From Stagnimonas sp965279705 (lineage in GTDB: Bacteria; Pseudomonadota; Gammaproteobacteria; Nevskiales; Nevskiaceae): a stretch of DNA of 64,000 bases. The translations under genes were made by a program, and so were the position numbers. Positions 7,471 through 15,298 of the stretch are shown piece after piece (the first letter of the stretch is position 1; every line of letters begins with the position of its first letter). A model generated the notes under the pieces. The model saw only the letters and a list, made by a program, of their open reading frames with translations. It was not told where the DNA came from and ran no database searches. Location: positions 1,736,001 to 1,800,000 of the forward strand of contig OZ257257.1 in NCBI GenBank assembly GCA_965279705.1, read 5' to 3'.

Positions 7471-8550
7471 ATGAAACGTAACGAACGGAATCAAAAACTC
7501 TCTCTTTCCCCTCTCATCGTACTCGCTGGCGTACTCGCATTGACTCACACCGCAGCGCAGGCCGGCGTTTATGACGACGGCAAGGTACTGGCGACCAGCG
7601 GTGTGAGCGTGACCGATGGTGCAGCCGGTGGCGGCATCACCCCCTGGGCCGTGATTGCGGGTTATGAAACCAATCAGGGCATCAACGGGGCGATGCACTA
7701 CACCTACACCTATCTGCCCAATTACACCTTGAGCTCGCTGGGTGCATCGATCGGTTTCTATGATCGCCTCGAACTCTCGTACGCCTACGACATTCTGCCC
7801 ACCGGTAGCACTTTCAATACCGTTGGTTTGCTGGCCAACACGCTATCTACCGCGACCGGCGGCGGCGTTGCGGATACCGGCATCGAGCCTTTCAACACCT
7901 CGATCCGCATGGATGTATTCGGCGCCAAGCTGCGTTTGATCGGCGAGTCGATCTACGACTCCGACAATCTGATGCCGCAGGTTTCATTGGGCGGCTTCTA
8001 CAAGGTCAACCACAACAAGGCGCTGCTCAACACCCTGCTGGCCAACAAGGCCAAGGACTACGAGGCCTACCTGGTAGCGACCAAGATTTTCTTCCCGCTC
8101 GATCTGCTGGTGAGTGCCACGGTGCGCTACACCGCGGCCAACCAGACCGGCCTCACCGGCTTTGGTGGCCCCAACAAAAACAAGCGCGAGTTCAGGCCAG
8201 AAGTCTCGTTTGCCTACCTGTTGGCCAAGAACACCGCCATCGGTGCCGAGTGGGCCAAGCATGGCGACAACGTTTCAGGCCGCGGCGTGAATGTCGGCGG
8301 CATCGACACCACCCAACTCGGCGCCATCAGCGGTGCCATCGACAACCTCGGGCTACCCAACCCGGTGGGCGGCTTGCTGAGCTCAACCAACGGCACGCTC
8401 ACGCAGCAAGAGAGCGATTGGTTCGATGTGTTCCTCGCGTACTTCCCCAACAAGAACATCTCGTTTGTTTTTGCCTACGCCAATCTCGGAAACATCACGC
8501 TCACGCCCAACCAGACCGGTGCCTATTTCTCGGTGCAGGCCAATTTCTAG
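7471..8550 (+). CDS. DUF3034-family outer-membrane protein
   Basis: The 359-residue exported protein has a signal peptide to about residue 32 (cleavage near AQA-G) and a mature region with alternating aromatic/polar strands. Segments such as AAGGGITPWAVIAGYETN, FYDRLELSYAYDILPTGS and a final YFSVQANF-type strand ending in Phe resemble DUF3034 proteins, which are predicted beta-barrels. The terminal Phe suits BAM-dependent outer-membrane insertion. The ATG at 7471 follows an AGGGA ribosome site. I rejected the longer upstream open frame because it crosses the leader RNA. It is first in an operon with the secreted globin, so it may be a channel or partner for that system. Substrate unknown. Confidence 0.75.
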   Translation: MKRNERNQKLSLSPLIVLAGVLALTHTAAQAGVYDDGKVLATSGVSVTDGAAGGGITPWAVIAGYETNQGINGAMHYTYTYLPNYTLSSLGASIGFYDRLELSYAYDILPTGSTFNTVGLLANTLSTATGGGVADTGIEPFNTSIRMDVFGAKLRLIGESIYDSDNLMPQVSLGGFYKVNHNKALLNTLLANKAKDYEAYLVATKIFFPLDLLVSATVRYTAANQTGLTGFGGPNKNKREFRPEVSFAYLLAKNTAIGAEWAKHGDNVSGRGVNVGGIDTTQLGAISGAIDNLGLPNPVGGLLSSTNGTLTQQESDWFDVFLAYFPNKNISFVFAYANLGNITLTPNQTGAYFSVQANF

Positions 8551-8604
8551 TGCAGCCGTGCCCACACCTCGCGGTATCAACACCCCCACTCAAGGAGCAG
8601 ATTC

Positions 8605-9090
8605 ATGACATTCATTCGTAACTCGTTCATCGCCGCCGCCGTATTGGTCGGCACCGCGTCTCTGCCTGCTTTTGCAGCAGGCTCCGAGACCCCCGAGGGC
8701 AAAGTGCAGGCCACGTATCCCGCCATCTCAGCCGACACCTATGAAAAGTTTGGCGGCAAGGTCGGGCTCGATAACTGGGTGGTTGCCCTGTTCAGAAACA
8801 TCATGAACGACAACCGTATCAACTACATCTTCGCCGCCCACGGCAAGGTGGAGCGGCAGATCCGACTCAATCAGGAATTGGTGGGCGTGATGCTGGGTGC
8901 GCCCGGTGTGGAATATCACGGCGCCAGCATGAGTGCGGCGCACGGCGAAATGGGTATCACACTGACGCAGTTCAACGCGGTGGTTGAAGACGCCTACCTC
9001 GCCTGTGACGACGTACGCACCCCGTACCACATCTGCAATCAGCTGATTGCCGCACTGGCCCCGTTCAAGCGATCCATCGTCACCAAGTAG
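8605..9090 (+). CDS. exported group I truncated haemoglobin
   Basis: The 161-residue protein has a signal peptide (cleavage near residue 25) followed by a truncated globin fold. A probable proximal haem ligand is His113 in the MSAAHGEMGIT motif, typical of trHbI. Helix B (LFRNIMNDNRINYIF) appears to carry Phe63 where many trHbI proteins have the ligand-binding TyrB10. A secreted truncated globin is unusual, since most are cytoplasmic. It would sit in the periplasm next to the FMN-binding protein and could bind NO or O2, or act as a haem reductase. The gene lies 54 bp after the DUF3034 gene and is followed by a strong terminator. Confidence 0.82.
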   Translation: MTFIRNSFIAAAVLVGTASLPAFAAGSETPEGKVQATYPAISADTYEKFGGKVGLDNWVVALFRNIMNDNRINYIFAAHGKVERQIRLNQELVGVMLGAPGVEYHGASMSAAHGEMGITLTQFNAVVEDAYLACDDVRTPYHICNQLIAALAPFKRSIVTK

Positions 9091-9112
9091 GCCCCAAAGC
9101 GGTGCACAAGCG

Positions 9113-9144
9113 TGCTGGGGGTTTAGTAATCCCCCAGCATTTTT
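9113..9144 (+). terminator. intrinsic terminator after the globin gene
   Basis: TGCTGGGGG (9113-9121) is perfectly complementary to CCCCCAGCA (9131-9139), followed by a T-run (9140-9144). It should end most transcripts from the DUF3034-globin unit, so the FMN-binding, PepSY and ApbE genes are expressed by readthrough or from an unseen promoter. Confidence 0.9.
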
Positions 9145-9172
9145 CTCGTTACAAGGACCTGAGCCCAAGCCA

Positions 9173-9787
9173 ATGAAAATCAACCCCACGCAAAGCCCGC
9201 TTCTGTTGCCGGCCAATGCCGATGTGCAAATGACTTCCAGCCGTCGCTCGGTATTAAAAGGCGCACTGTCGCTGATGTTGGGCGCTGCCTTGCCGGGTTT
9301 TGCCCATGCCAGTGTCGATGACGGCAACGGCTTGTGGACGGTGTTCCAGTCCCCCGATGCTTTTTTGGCCGAAGCTTTTGGCAGCGCACCCGCACCGAAA
9401 TTGATGGTACTCGATGCCGCCACACAAACGCGGGTTGCCGCCGTGTTCGGTCGCTCGTATCCGCAAACACAGATTCGCTACTGGCGCGCCAACGGTCGCA
9501 GTGCGTGGATTCTGGATGACCTCGGCAAGGCCGGGTATCAGCTCACCACCTCCGGCTTTGTGGTGAAGGACAAGGCCATCGATTTTGCCCGCGTGCTGAT
9601 CTACCGCGAATCGCGCGGCGAGCAGGTGGGCGAGGCGTCGTTCCTCAAGAAACTCACGGGTAGCAAGCTGGCTGGTGCCCGAATCGATAAATCAATCGAC
9701 AACATTTCTGGCGCCACGCTGTCGGTGAAAATGATGGAGCGCATGGCCGCCGCGGCACTCGTACTCGACGCGATGGCCCCGGCATGA
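9173..9787 (+). CDS. periplasmic FMN-binding-domain protein (covalent flavin)
   Basis: The 204-residue protein has a Tat-like signal (SSRRSVLKG at about residues 22-30, then a hydrophobic stretch and an AHA cleavage site). It ends in an FMN-binding domain with the flavinylation motif DNISGAT, in which Thr182 should carry covalent FMN. In NqrC, RnfG and NosR, ApbE adds FMN to this motif. The next genes are a PepSY membrane protein and apbE, so the three probably form a membrane-anchored flavin electron-transfer unit. It starts 28 bp after the globin terminator and overlaps the PepSY gene by 4 bp. Confidence 0.85.
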   Translation: MKINPTQSPLLLPANADVQMTSSRRSVLKGALSLMLGAALPGFAHASVDDGNGLWTVFQSPDAFLAEAFGSAPAPKLMVLDAATQTRVAAVFGRSYPQTQIRYWRANGRSAWILDDLGKAGYQLTTSGFVVKDKAIDFARVLIYRESRGEQVGEASFLKKLTGSKLAGARIDKSIDNISGATLSVKMMERMAAAALVLDAMAPA

Positions 9788-10608
9788 ATGAGGCTGCGAC
9801 CCCGCCTGTCATGCCCGCAGCGAGCAAGGCCAAGCCAAAAGCAGCGCCTAAAAAAACGCTGACGGCCAACTTGCGTACCTGGCATCAGAAAGTGGGTCTG
9901 GGCTCTGCGGTGTTCGTGGTCTGGCTCGCCATCAGCGGCACGCTGTTGAGCCGCAGCAACGAGCTGGGTTTTGATACCCAGCGCCTGCAATGGACCTGGC
10001 TCACCTCGATGTACGGCCTGCATGCAGAGTCACCGCGCATGGGCTTTCCCGTGGGTGAAAACTGGGTCGCATCCACCAAGGATGCAACACTGCTCAATGC
10101 ACAGGAACTCTCACCGCGCGTGCAGACGCCGCTGGGTCTGGTGGCAGCTGGCGATGAAAAATCACCGCTGCTGTTCATAGCCACCAGCGACAGCGTGGTG
10201 GTGGTGAAACCCGATGGCTCACGCGTGGATGAGCTGCGTTCGCCGGTGTTACCAATTTCTTCTGTGCGTCGTATCGGCAAGACCGAAGCCGGCGGCATTG
10301 CCGTACAGGATTACGACGCCTACGAGAGTCTCGACAGCGGCACCACGTGGACGCCCATCGTCGCCGCCAAGGTGCAGTGGTCAGAGCCGAAACCACTACC
10401 CGCCGCCGAGCGTGAAAAGATCGCCCAATTTGCCAAGCCCAGTATCTTGCTGGAGCAATTCCTGATTGATCTGCACACCGGGCGCTTGTTTGGCCCCATC
10501 GGCTCCTGGGTGATCACGATCATCGGATTCATGGCGCTATGGCTTGCCGTCAGCGGCTTCTGGACCTGGTGGCGCATCAACGCCAGCCGCAAGAAGCAGG
10601 GGCGCTGA
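9784..10608 (+). CDS. PepSY-domain membrane protein
   Basis: The 274-residue protein has a Lys/Ala-rich amino-terminal tail, a first membrane helix at about residues 38-58 (VGLGSAVFVVWLAISGTLLS), a periplasmic region of about 165 residues, and a last helix near 235-260 ending in the aromatic GFWTWWR stretch. This layout fits PepSY-associated TM proteins, some of which are flavin or iron reductase subunits. It is coupled by ATGA to the FMN-binding protein gene and lies 16 bp before apbE. A likely role is the membrane anchor or electron donor for the flavoprotein, but I do not see clear haem-ligand His pairs. Confidence 0.72.
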   Translation: MNEAATPPVMPAASKAKPKAAPKKTLTANLRTWHQKVGLGSAVFVVWLAISGTLLSRSNELGFDTQRLQWTWLTSMYGLHAESPRMGFPVGENWVASTKDATLLNAQELSPRVQTPLGLVAAGDEKSPLLFIATSDSVVVVKPDGSRVDELRSPVLPISSVRRIGKTEAGGIAVQDYDAYESLDSGTTWTPIVAAKVQWSEPKPLPAAEREKIAQFAKPSILLEQFLIDLHTGRLFGPIGSWVITIIGFMALWLAVSGFWTWWRINASRKKQGR

Positions 10609-10624
10609 GAAGGCTCTGATCACC

Positions 10625-11614
10625 ATGAACTTCCTCCGCTCGCTGGCGCCCAAGTTTCATCGCCGCCACTTCATCGCGATGGGCACGCGCATCAGCATCA
10701 CCATCAACGAGCGGCAGTGCGCGTTGACCGATTTCGCCATCGGCGAAGTGCAGCAGCAGCTGATCGCCTTTGGCCGCGATGCCTGGGCATGGGGCCCTGG
10801 CGCACTCGCCGATTTCAACCGTCAGCTGAGTGTTGGTGGGCAGGCGACGATCCCGGTCAGCCTGCGGCCCTTGTTTCGCAAGGCATGGTCGATTCATCAA
10901 GCCACAGAAGGGCATTTCGAGCCGCGCATCGCAGCACTCGTGCGGCTCTGGGGTTTTGATGACGCGGCCCGCACGCGCAGCACGCCACCCGATGCGACGG
11001 AAATCACTCGCTTGTTGACGGCCATGCAAAGTGCACCCGCCTACGACGGTGGCGATCACTACGGCCCGGCGCCTGCAGTGGGCTGGGACTTTGGCGCGCT
11101 CGGCAAGGGTTACATCGTCGATCGGGTGTTGGATCATCTGACCCAACTCGGCTTCAGGCAGGTGAGCGTCGATGCCGGGGGCCATATTGGGCTGCGCGGC
11201 TTGAATGGTGATCGCCCCTGGCGCATCGGCATTCGCGACCCGCGCGCGGCCGGTGAAGCGGTGCCGCCGCTGGTCAGCCTCGATGCCTGCGAAGAAGCCG
11301 TTGTGACCCATGCCGACGATCAGCGTTACTTCGAGCACGGTGGCCTGCGCTACGCGCATCTGCTGAACGCAAAAACCGGATGGCCCGTGCACGGCCTGCA
11401 ATCACTGACCGTCGTCCACCACGATGGCTGTATCGCCGATGCGGCAGGTGCAGCGCTGTTCGTTGCGGGTGCCACAGGCTGGCAGGCCTTGGCACAAAAA
11501 CTGGACCTTAGCCGCGTGTTCGCCGTGCTCGCCGATGGCACGGTACAGGTCACCCGCGCGCTGGCACCTGTGCTGCGGCCACGTGCCGGTTTGAGCTTTC
11601 AGGTGGTTGACTAG
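10625..11614 (+). CDS. apbE: FAD:protein FMN transferase (ApbE family)
   Basis: The 329-residue protein matches ApbE, which moves FMN from FAD onto a Thr of the (S/T)GAT motif in exported flavoproteins. Recognisable parts are GALADFNRQLS, GWDFGALGKGYIVDRV, SVDAGGHIGLRG, and VTHADDQRYF followed by AHLLNAKTGWP. There is no convincing lipobox or signal peptide, so it may act in the cytoplasm, or its N-terminus may serve as an anchor; that is uncertain. Its obvious substrate is Thr182 of the product of 9173-9787 in the same operon. Confidence 0.88.
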   Translation: MNFLRSLAPKFHRRHFIAMGTRISITINERQCALTDFAIGEVQQQLIAFGRDAWAWGPGALADFNRQLSVGGQATIPVSLRPLFRKAWSIHQATEGHFEPRIAALVRLWGFDDAARTRSTPPDATEITRLLTAMQSAPAYDGGDHYGPAPAVGWDFGALGKGYIVDRVLDHLTQLGFRQVSVDAGGHIGLRGLNGDRPWRIGIRDPRAAGEAVPPLVSLDACEEAVVTHADDQRYFEHGGLRYAHLLNAKTGWPVHGLQSLTVVHHDGCIADAAGAALFVAGATGWQALAQKLDLSRVFAVLADGTVQVTRALAPVLRPRAGLSFQVVD

Positions 11615-11631
11615 AAGCTCGCCGCAGCTCG

Positions 11632-12063
11632 TCAGGCGACTGCCAACTCAGCCAGCTTCACCCGCATCGGGCCACGCACGACGTCGGCCAGCGTGTAGCC
11701 GCGTAGCTCGTTGATGAAGCTGCGCTCTGCGCGATCGATCGCACCCTTCAGGGTGCAGGCGCCGAAGAACAGGCAGGGGCCGCGGGCACAGTCGACCATA
11801 TTGCCCAGCCCTTCGAGGGCTTCCACCACATCGCCGATGCGAATGGCCTGCGGCTGTTGTGCCAGGGTCAAGCCGCCGTCGCGGCCGCTTTTTGCGTTGA
11901 TGTAACCGAGCTTGCGCAGCTTTTGCGCGACCTTCTGCATGTGATGGCTCGACACTTTGAAATCAGCTGCGATGCGCCCCACGCCAACGGGTTTTGGGTC
12001 CGCGCGCGAGGCGAGATAGGTCAATAGACGCAGTGAAAAATCGGTGTAGAGAGAGATGCGCAT
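11632..12063 (-). CDS. nsrR: NsrR-like Rrf2-family NO-sensing repressor
   Basis: The 143-residue Rrf2 winged-helix regulator has a DNA-binding domain in the first 70 residues (MRISLYTDFSLRLLTYLA, RDGGLTLA). Three cysteines at 92, 97 and 103 (DCARGPCLFFGAC) have the spacing expected for an NsrR iron-sulfur cluster. NsrR represses NO-stress genes and is inactivated when NO attacks the cluster. The gene is convergent with apbE (17 bp between stops) and divergent from the orphan ANTAR gene. Its placement beside a globin/flavoprotein set suggests that NO is part of that system's biology. Confidence 0.85.
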   Translation of the reverse strand: MRISLYTDFSLRLLTYLASRADPKPVGVGRIAADFKVSSHHMQKVAQKLRKLGYINAKSGRDGGLTLAQQPQAIRIGDVVEALEGLGNMVDCARGPCLFFGACTLKGAIDRAERSFINELRGYTLADVVRGPMRVKLAELAVA

Positions 12064-12147
12064 GCGGCCTTCGAGAGATGTGGAGCGCTAATCGTTTCGG
12101 CTTCATACCCAGTTTATCCAATTCGGCATGGACGCTATCCGCAAACA

Positions 12148-12163
12148 TGGCATTTCATTTGCT
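12148..12163 (+). promoter_or_regulatory. sigma-54 promoter of the orphan ANTAR gene
   Basis: TGGCATTTCATTTGCT has GG (12149-12150) and GC (12161-12162) exactly 10 bases apart and fits TGGCAYR-N4-TTGCW well except for one base. Transcription should begin near 12174, which rules out the upstream ATG at 12128 and supports the start at 12203. Confidence 0.75.
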
Positions 12164-12202
12164 AGTTTAAAACGGCGAGCTGTTTCAAACGGAGTTTTCA
12201 AC

Positions 12203-12784
12203 ATGGAAGTTGAGCTGCAGGTGATGTTGGTGAGCGAAGGCCTACCGCAAGTCATGTCGATCGAGCAGGCCATCGTGGCGGCTGGTCATGTCGTGAGTGC
12301 GCGGTGCAACAACAGTCGTCAGTTACTGAACGCGCTGCGCGTCAGCCAAGCTGATGTGGTGATCGTGCAGGTGAGGGTGCTCAGTCGATCGATGCTGGAT
12401 GTGCTTGAGCGCATCCAGCAGGACTTGCCCCATCCGGTATTGCTGGTGGCGGCACACAGCGATGGAGCGAGCATCCGCCAGGCGATGTGTGCGGGCGTGA
12501 GCACCTGCGTGGTGGGCGAGCTGCTATCGCATCGGCTGGGTACGATCATCGAGGTGTGCATGATGCGGTTTCAAATGCAGCAGCTGCTCAAAGACGAACT
12601 CAAGCAAGCATCAGAAAAACTGGCTGATGCGCGAGATATCGAGCGCGTCAAAGGCATTGTGATGAAACGTCGGCAGCTGGATGAAGAGCAGGCACTCGAT
12701 GCCCTGCAAATCATGGCCAGTGGCCGCCAGCAAGGGCTTGGCGACTTTGCCCGCAGCGTATTGGCGGTGGCTGATGTGCTTTGA
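12203..12784 (+). CDS. orphan ANTAR protein with a degenerate receiver domain
   Basis: The 193-residue NasT-like protein has a receiver-like fold (about 1-115) and an ANTAR domain (about 130-193; LADARDIERVKGIVMKRRQLDEEQAL). The residues needed for phosphotransfer are lost: the acidic pair is Ser11-Glu12 (LVSEG), and the phosphoacceptor position is Gln56 (VIVQVRV). It has no NasS neighbour. It may bind the same leader RNAs constitutively, compete with the two NasT proteins, or form heterodimers. A GGAG ribosome site precedes the ATG. The family assignment is firm; the role is inference. Confidence 0.85.
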   Translation: MEVELQVMLVSEGLPQVMSIEQAIVAAGHVVSARCNNSRQLLNALRVSQADVVIVQVRVLSRSMLDVLERIQQDLPHPVLLVAAHSDGASIRQAMCAGVSTCVVGELLSHRLGTIIEVCMMRFQMQQLLKDELKQASEKLADARDIERVKGIVMKRRQLDEEQALDALQIMASGRQQGLGDFARSVLAVADVL

Positions 12785-12966
12785 TCGCTGCCGCAGCCTG
12801 CATTGAAATGCTTGAGAAAGCTCGATGGAGAAAAGCGGTAGTCGATGTCGCCCAGCTGTCGTTTCTCGCCCCGGTTATCGGATTCACGAAACGGCCCCAG
12901 ATCTAACAGCGCCGCCGCGCGCGCGGCTTTCCAGCTTTTGCTCTGGCGCACCAATCTGGGCGTGGC

Positions 12967-14163
12967 TCAGTCCAGAGCGCACCAGTCCATCGTGCCGCGC
13001 TGCATCGACTCGCCAGCCGGCGGCAGGCGCAGCAGCGCATTGGCCTGCGCCAAGTTGCCGAGCATGTGTGAGCCTTGGCCGCGCAGTACGTCGAGTTGCA
13101 CGAGGCCTTCGCCGTCGAGTGTTTGCAGCGCTCTCAGCCAGAGGGTTTTTGCGGCATCGGGCTTGGGCGGTACAGCCAGCCTTGCCGTGCGCCAGCGCGC
13201 AGTGGGGTTCAGCGACTGCATGGCATCGAGTGCCGCACGCACATAGACGATGAGATTGACCATCACGCTTGCCGGGTTGCCCGGCAAGCCGAACAGCAAG
13301 GTCTTGCCATGCTGCGCCACGTAGAGCGGCATCCCGGGCCTTTGCGCCACTTTCCAGAGAATGCGTTCCGCGCCGAGTGACTCGGCTACGGCGGGGATGT
13401 AGTCGTGATCACCCACCGAGACACCGCCCGTGGTGAGCACGAGGTCGGCATCCGCGAATGCTCTCGCCATGGCTGCGCTCACGGCCTCGCGGGTGTCGGC
13501 GACGGCTTCAATGCGCAGCGGGCTCATGTTCCAGTCCGACAGCCAGGCTTGCAGCAGCGGGCCGTTGGCATCCGGCACTTGGCCGAGTTGCAGCGCGCTG
13601 CCGTCGCGCACGACTTCATCGCCGCTGACCAGCACGACGATGCGTGGCTGTTTGAACACCGAGATTTGCGTGAGGCCTGCGAGGGCAAGCGCGCCGATCA
13701 GCCCGGGCGTCATGCGCATGCCTGCGGTGGCGATACAAGCGCCCCGTGGCATCTCTTCACCGCGGTGGCGGATGTCTGCACCGGGCTCGACCGTTTCGAG
13801 AACCGTCACGGTTTCGCGCTCATGCGCGGTTTTTTCCTGCCGCACCACGGTGTCGGCGCCCAGCGGCAAGAGGCCGCCAGTGAGGATGCGTACAGCCGAT
13901 CCCGCCGCCAGCAGTGGATGCACGGCCTGGGCGCCCGCGGCAACCGGCGCCCCGAGCGGGAGCGTGCAGGGCAGGGTGGCGAGATCCCCATGACGCAGGG
14001 CATAGCCATCCACAGCGCTCTGGGTGAACAGCGGCAGCGGGTGTTGTGCACAGGCATCGGTAGCCAGCACACGCTGTAGCGAGGCAGCGAGGGGGAGTAT
14101 TTCCACACCCAACGGCTTAGCGACCGCAATCACCAGGCCTAGTGCTTCATCGACGCTCATCAT
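12967..14163 (-). CDS. moeA: molybdopterin molybdenumtransferase MoeA
   Basis: The 398-residue MoeA inserts molybdate into adenylated molybdopterin. Features include SVDEALGLV at the start, the SAVDGYALR segment, GGLLPLGADTVVRQE, the RHRGEEMPRG segment, the MoCF-binding TTGGVSVGDHDYIP motif, GMPLYV and FGLPGNPASVMV. The start is one of two adjacent ATG codons at 14160-14163, 11 bp after the stop of the restored small membrane ORF. It is the last gene of the run that begins with narK. The 180 bp beyond its stop hold no gene I can defend. Confidence 0.93.
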   Translation of the reverse strand: MMSVDEALGLVIAVAKPLGVEILPLAASLQRVLATDACAQHPLPLFTQSAVDGYALRHGDLATLPCTLPLGAPVAAGAQAVHPLLAAGSAVRILTGGLLPLGADTVVRQEKTAHERETVTVLETVEPGADIRHRGEEMPRGACIATAGMRMTPGLIGALALAGLTQISVFKQPRIVVLVSGDEVVRDGSALQLGQVPDANGPLLQAWLSDWNMSPLRIEAVADTREAVSAAMARAFADADLVLTTGGVSVGDHDYIPAVAESLGAERILWKVAQRPGMPLYVAQHGKTLLFGLPGNPASVMVNLIVYVRAALDAMQSLNPTARWRTARLAVPPKPDAAKTLWLRALQTLDGEGLVQLDVLRGQGSHMLGNLAQANALLRLPPAGESMQRGTMDWCALD

Positions 14164-14369
14164 GCGCAGCGGCTCACGGCAGACCAACGAGCGTGACGCC
14201 TGCAATCACAAGCACTGCGGCCAGCACGTGCTTGATGACCGGCGGGCCGCTGCCACGCGCCGAGTGCGGCCACCAGCGCGCGGCCGATATGTCCGACGCT
14301 GGAATACAGCACTGCGATGACCAGAACACCCGCGATCAGCCGGGGCAGATTGGCGGCGAGTTCGCTCAC
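14160..14369 (-). pseudogene. frameshifted small two-helix membrane protein
   Basis: As read, the frame gives 69 residues: a good membrane helix (LIAGVLVIAVLYSSVGHIG), then an Arg/Cys-rich tail unlike any membrane protein that ends inside moeA. Moving forward one base near the GGCGCGTGG stretch (about 14254-14262) restores a second helix (KHVLAAVLVIAGVTLVGLP) with a stop at 14174-14176, just before the moeA start. The original protein was therefore about 64 residues with two helices. A 1-bp insertion, a sequencing error or programmed +1 frameshifting would all explain this. It overlaps the moaCB stop by 4 bp. Function unknown. Confidence 0.7.
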
Positions 14370-15295
14370 GTATAACCATCCTTGTGCGGCTGGCCCCAGC
14401 GGCAGGCCTTGATGAGATGCACGAGGCCGGGCAGCACGGCGGCGAGCGATTCCTCAGCGCCCTTGCGGCTGCCGGGGAAGGTCATCACCACCGAGTTCTG
14501 CCCCGCCAGCCCGGCTATGCCGCGCGAGAGCATGGCGTAAGGCGTGCGCTGCTGGCCGAAGTTTCTGGCGGCTTCCATCAAGCCAGGGAGTTCGGTGACA
14601 AGCAGGGGTTTGACCGCTTCGATGGTCTTGTCGCGTGGCCCCACGCCCGTGCCGCCGACGGTGACGATGAGGGCTGCGCCCTCGCTCAGCCAATGTGCGA
14701 CGCGTGCCGCAATCTGCGCCGGTTCGTCGGGCATCACCTCGTAGGTGGCAATGCTGAAGCCGGCCTTGGTCAAGCCATCGGCGACGGACTTGCCAGCGGT
14801 ATCTGGCTTACGACCTGCCGCCACGGTATCGGACATCACCAGCACTGCTGCGGTGGCACCGTTGACCGTGCGCGCGAAGTCCGACTTGCCGCCAGTTTTT
14901 TCCTTGAGGTGAATGCCGTCGATGCCCAGCTCGGCAGCGGACACATGCGGCTTCATCATGTCGTAGACGGTCAGTGCCGCCGCACTCACGGCGGTGAGCG
15001 CCTCCATCTCCACGCCGGTCGAGGCGATGGTTCTTACGCGGGCTTCGATTAGCAGTGCGGCGTCTTCGAGCACGAACGAGAGTTCGGCATCGAGGATGGG
15101 AATGGGATGGCAGTGTGGCAGCCAGTCGCTGGTGCGCTTCACGGCCATCAGGCCCGCGATGCGCGCGCACTCCTGCACATTGCCTTTTGCGACGCGGCCT
15201 TCCGCGATCATGGCAAGGCCTTCTGCCGAGAGCTTCACGCGGCACGCGGCGGTGGCGCTGCGCAGGCTCGGTGGTTTCAGGGTGATGTCACGCAT
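14366..15295 (-). CDS. moaCB: bifunctional MoaC-MoaB/Mog molybdenum cofactor protein
   Basis: The 309-residue fusion has an amino-terminal half (about 1-150) that is MoaC, cyclic pyranopterin monophosphate synthase (KGNVQECARIAGLMAVKRTSDWLPHCHPI split motifs, then GVEMEALTAVSAAALTVYDMMK and LKEKTGGKSDF). The carboxy-terminal half (about 155-309) is MoaB/Mog-type, with VLVMSDTVAAGRKPDTAGKS and the TVGGTGVGPRD pterin-binding loop. Separate moaC and moaB/mog genes are commoner. The fusion joins an early pathway step with molybdopterin adenylylation. It lies 3 bp after moaE and overlaps the small membrane gene. Confidence 0.92.
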   Translation of the reverse strand: MRDITLKPPSLRSATAACRVKLSAEGLAMIAEGRVAKGNVQECARIAGLMAVKRTSDWLPHCHPIPILDAELSFVLEDAALLIEARVRTIASTGVEMEALTAVSAAALTVYDMMKPHVSAAELGIDGIHLKEKTGGKSDFARTVNGATAAVLVMSDTVAAGRKPDTAGKSVADGLTKAGFSIATYEVMPDEPAQIAARVAHWLSEGAALIVTVGGTGVGPRDKTIEAVKPLLVTELPGLMEAARNFGQQRTPYAMLSRGIAGLAGQNSVVMTFPGSRKGAEESLAAVLPGLVHLIKACRWGQPHKDGYT

Positions 15296-15298
15296 TGC

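Noticed and set aside
12785..12966. A minus-strand reading frame from 12954 that gives a hydrophilic peptide (GDIDYRFSPSSFLKHF) in the gap after moeA
   Set aside because: It lacks a ribosome site and a recognisable family, and it runs into the orphan ANTAR gene in antisense. It could be a decayed gene, but I cannot support it.
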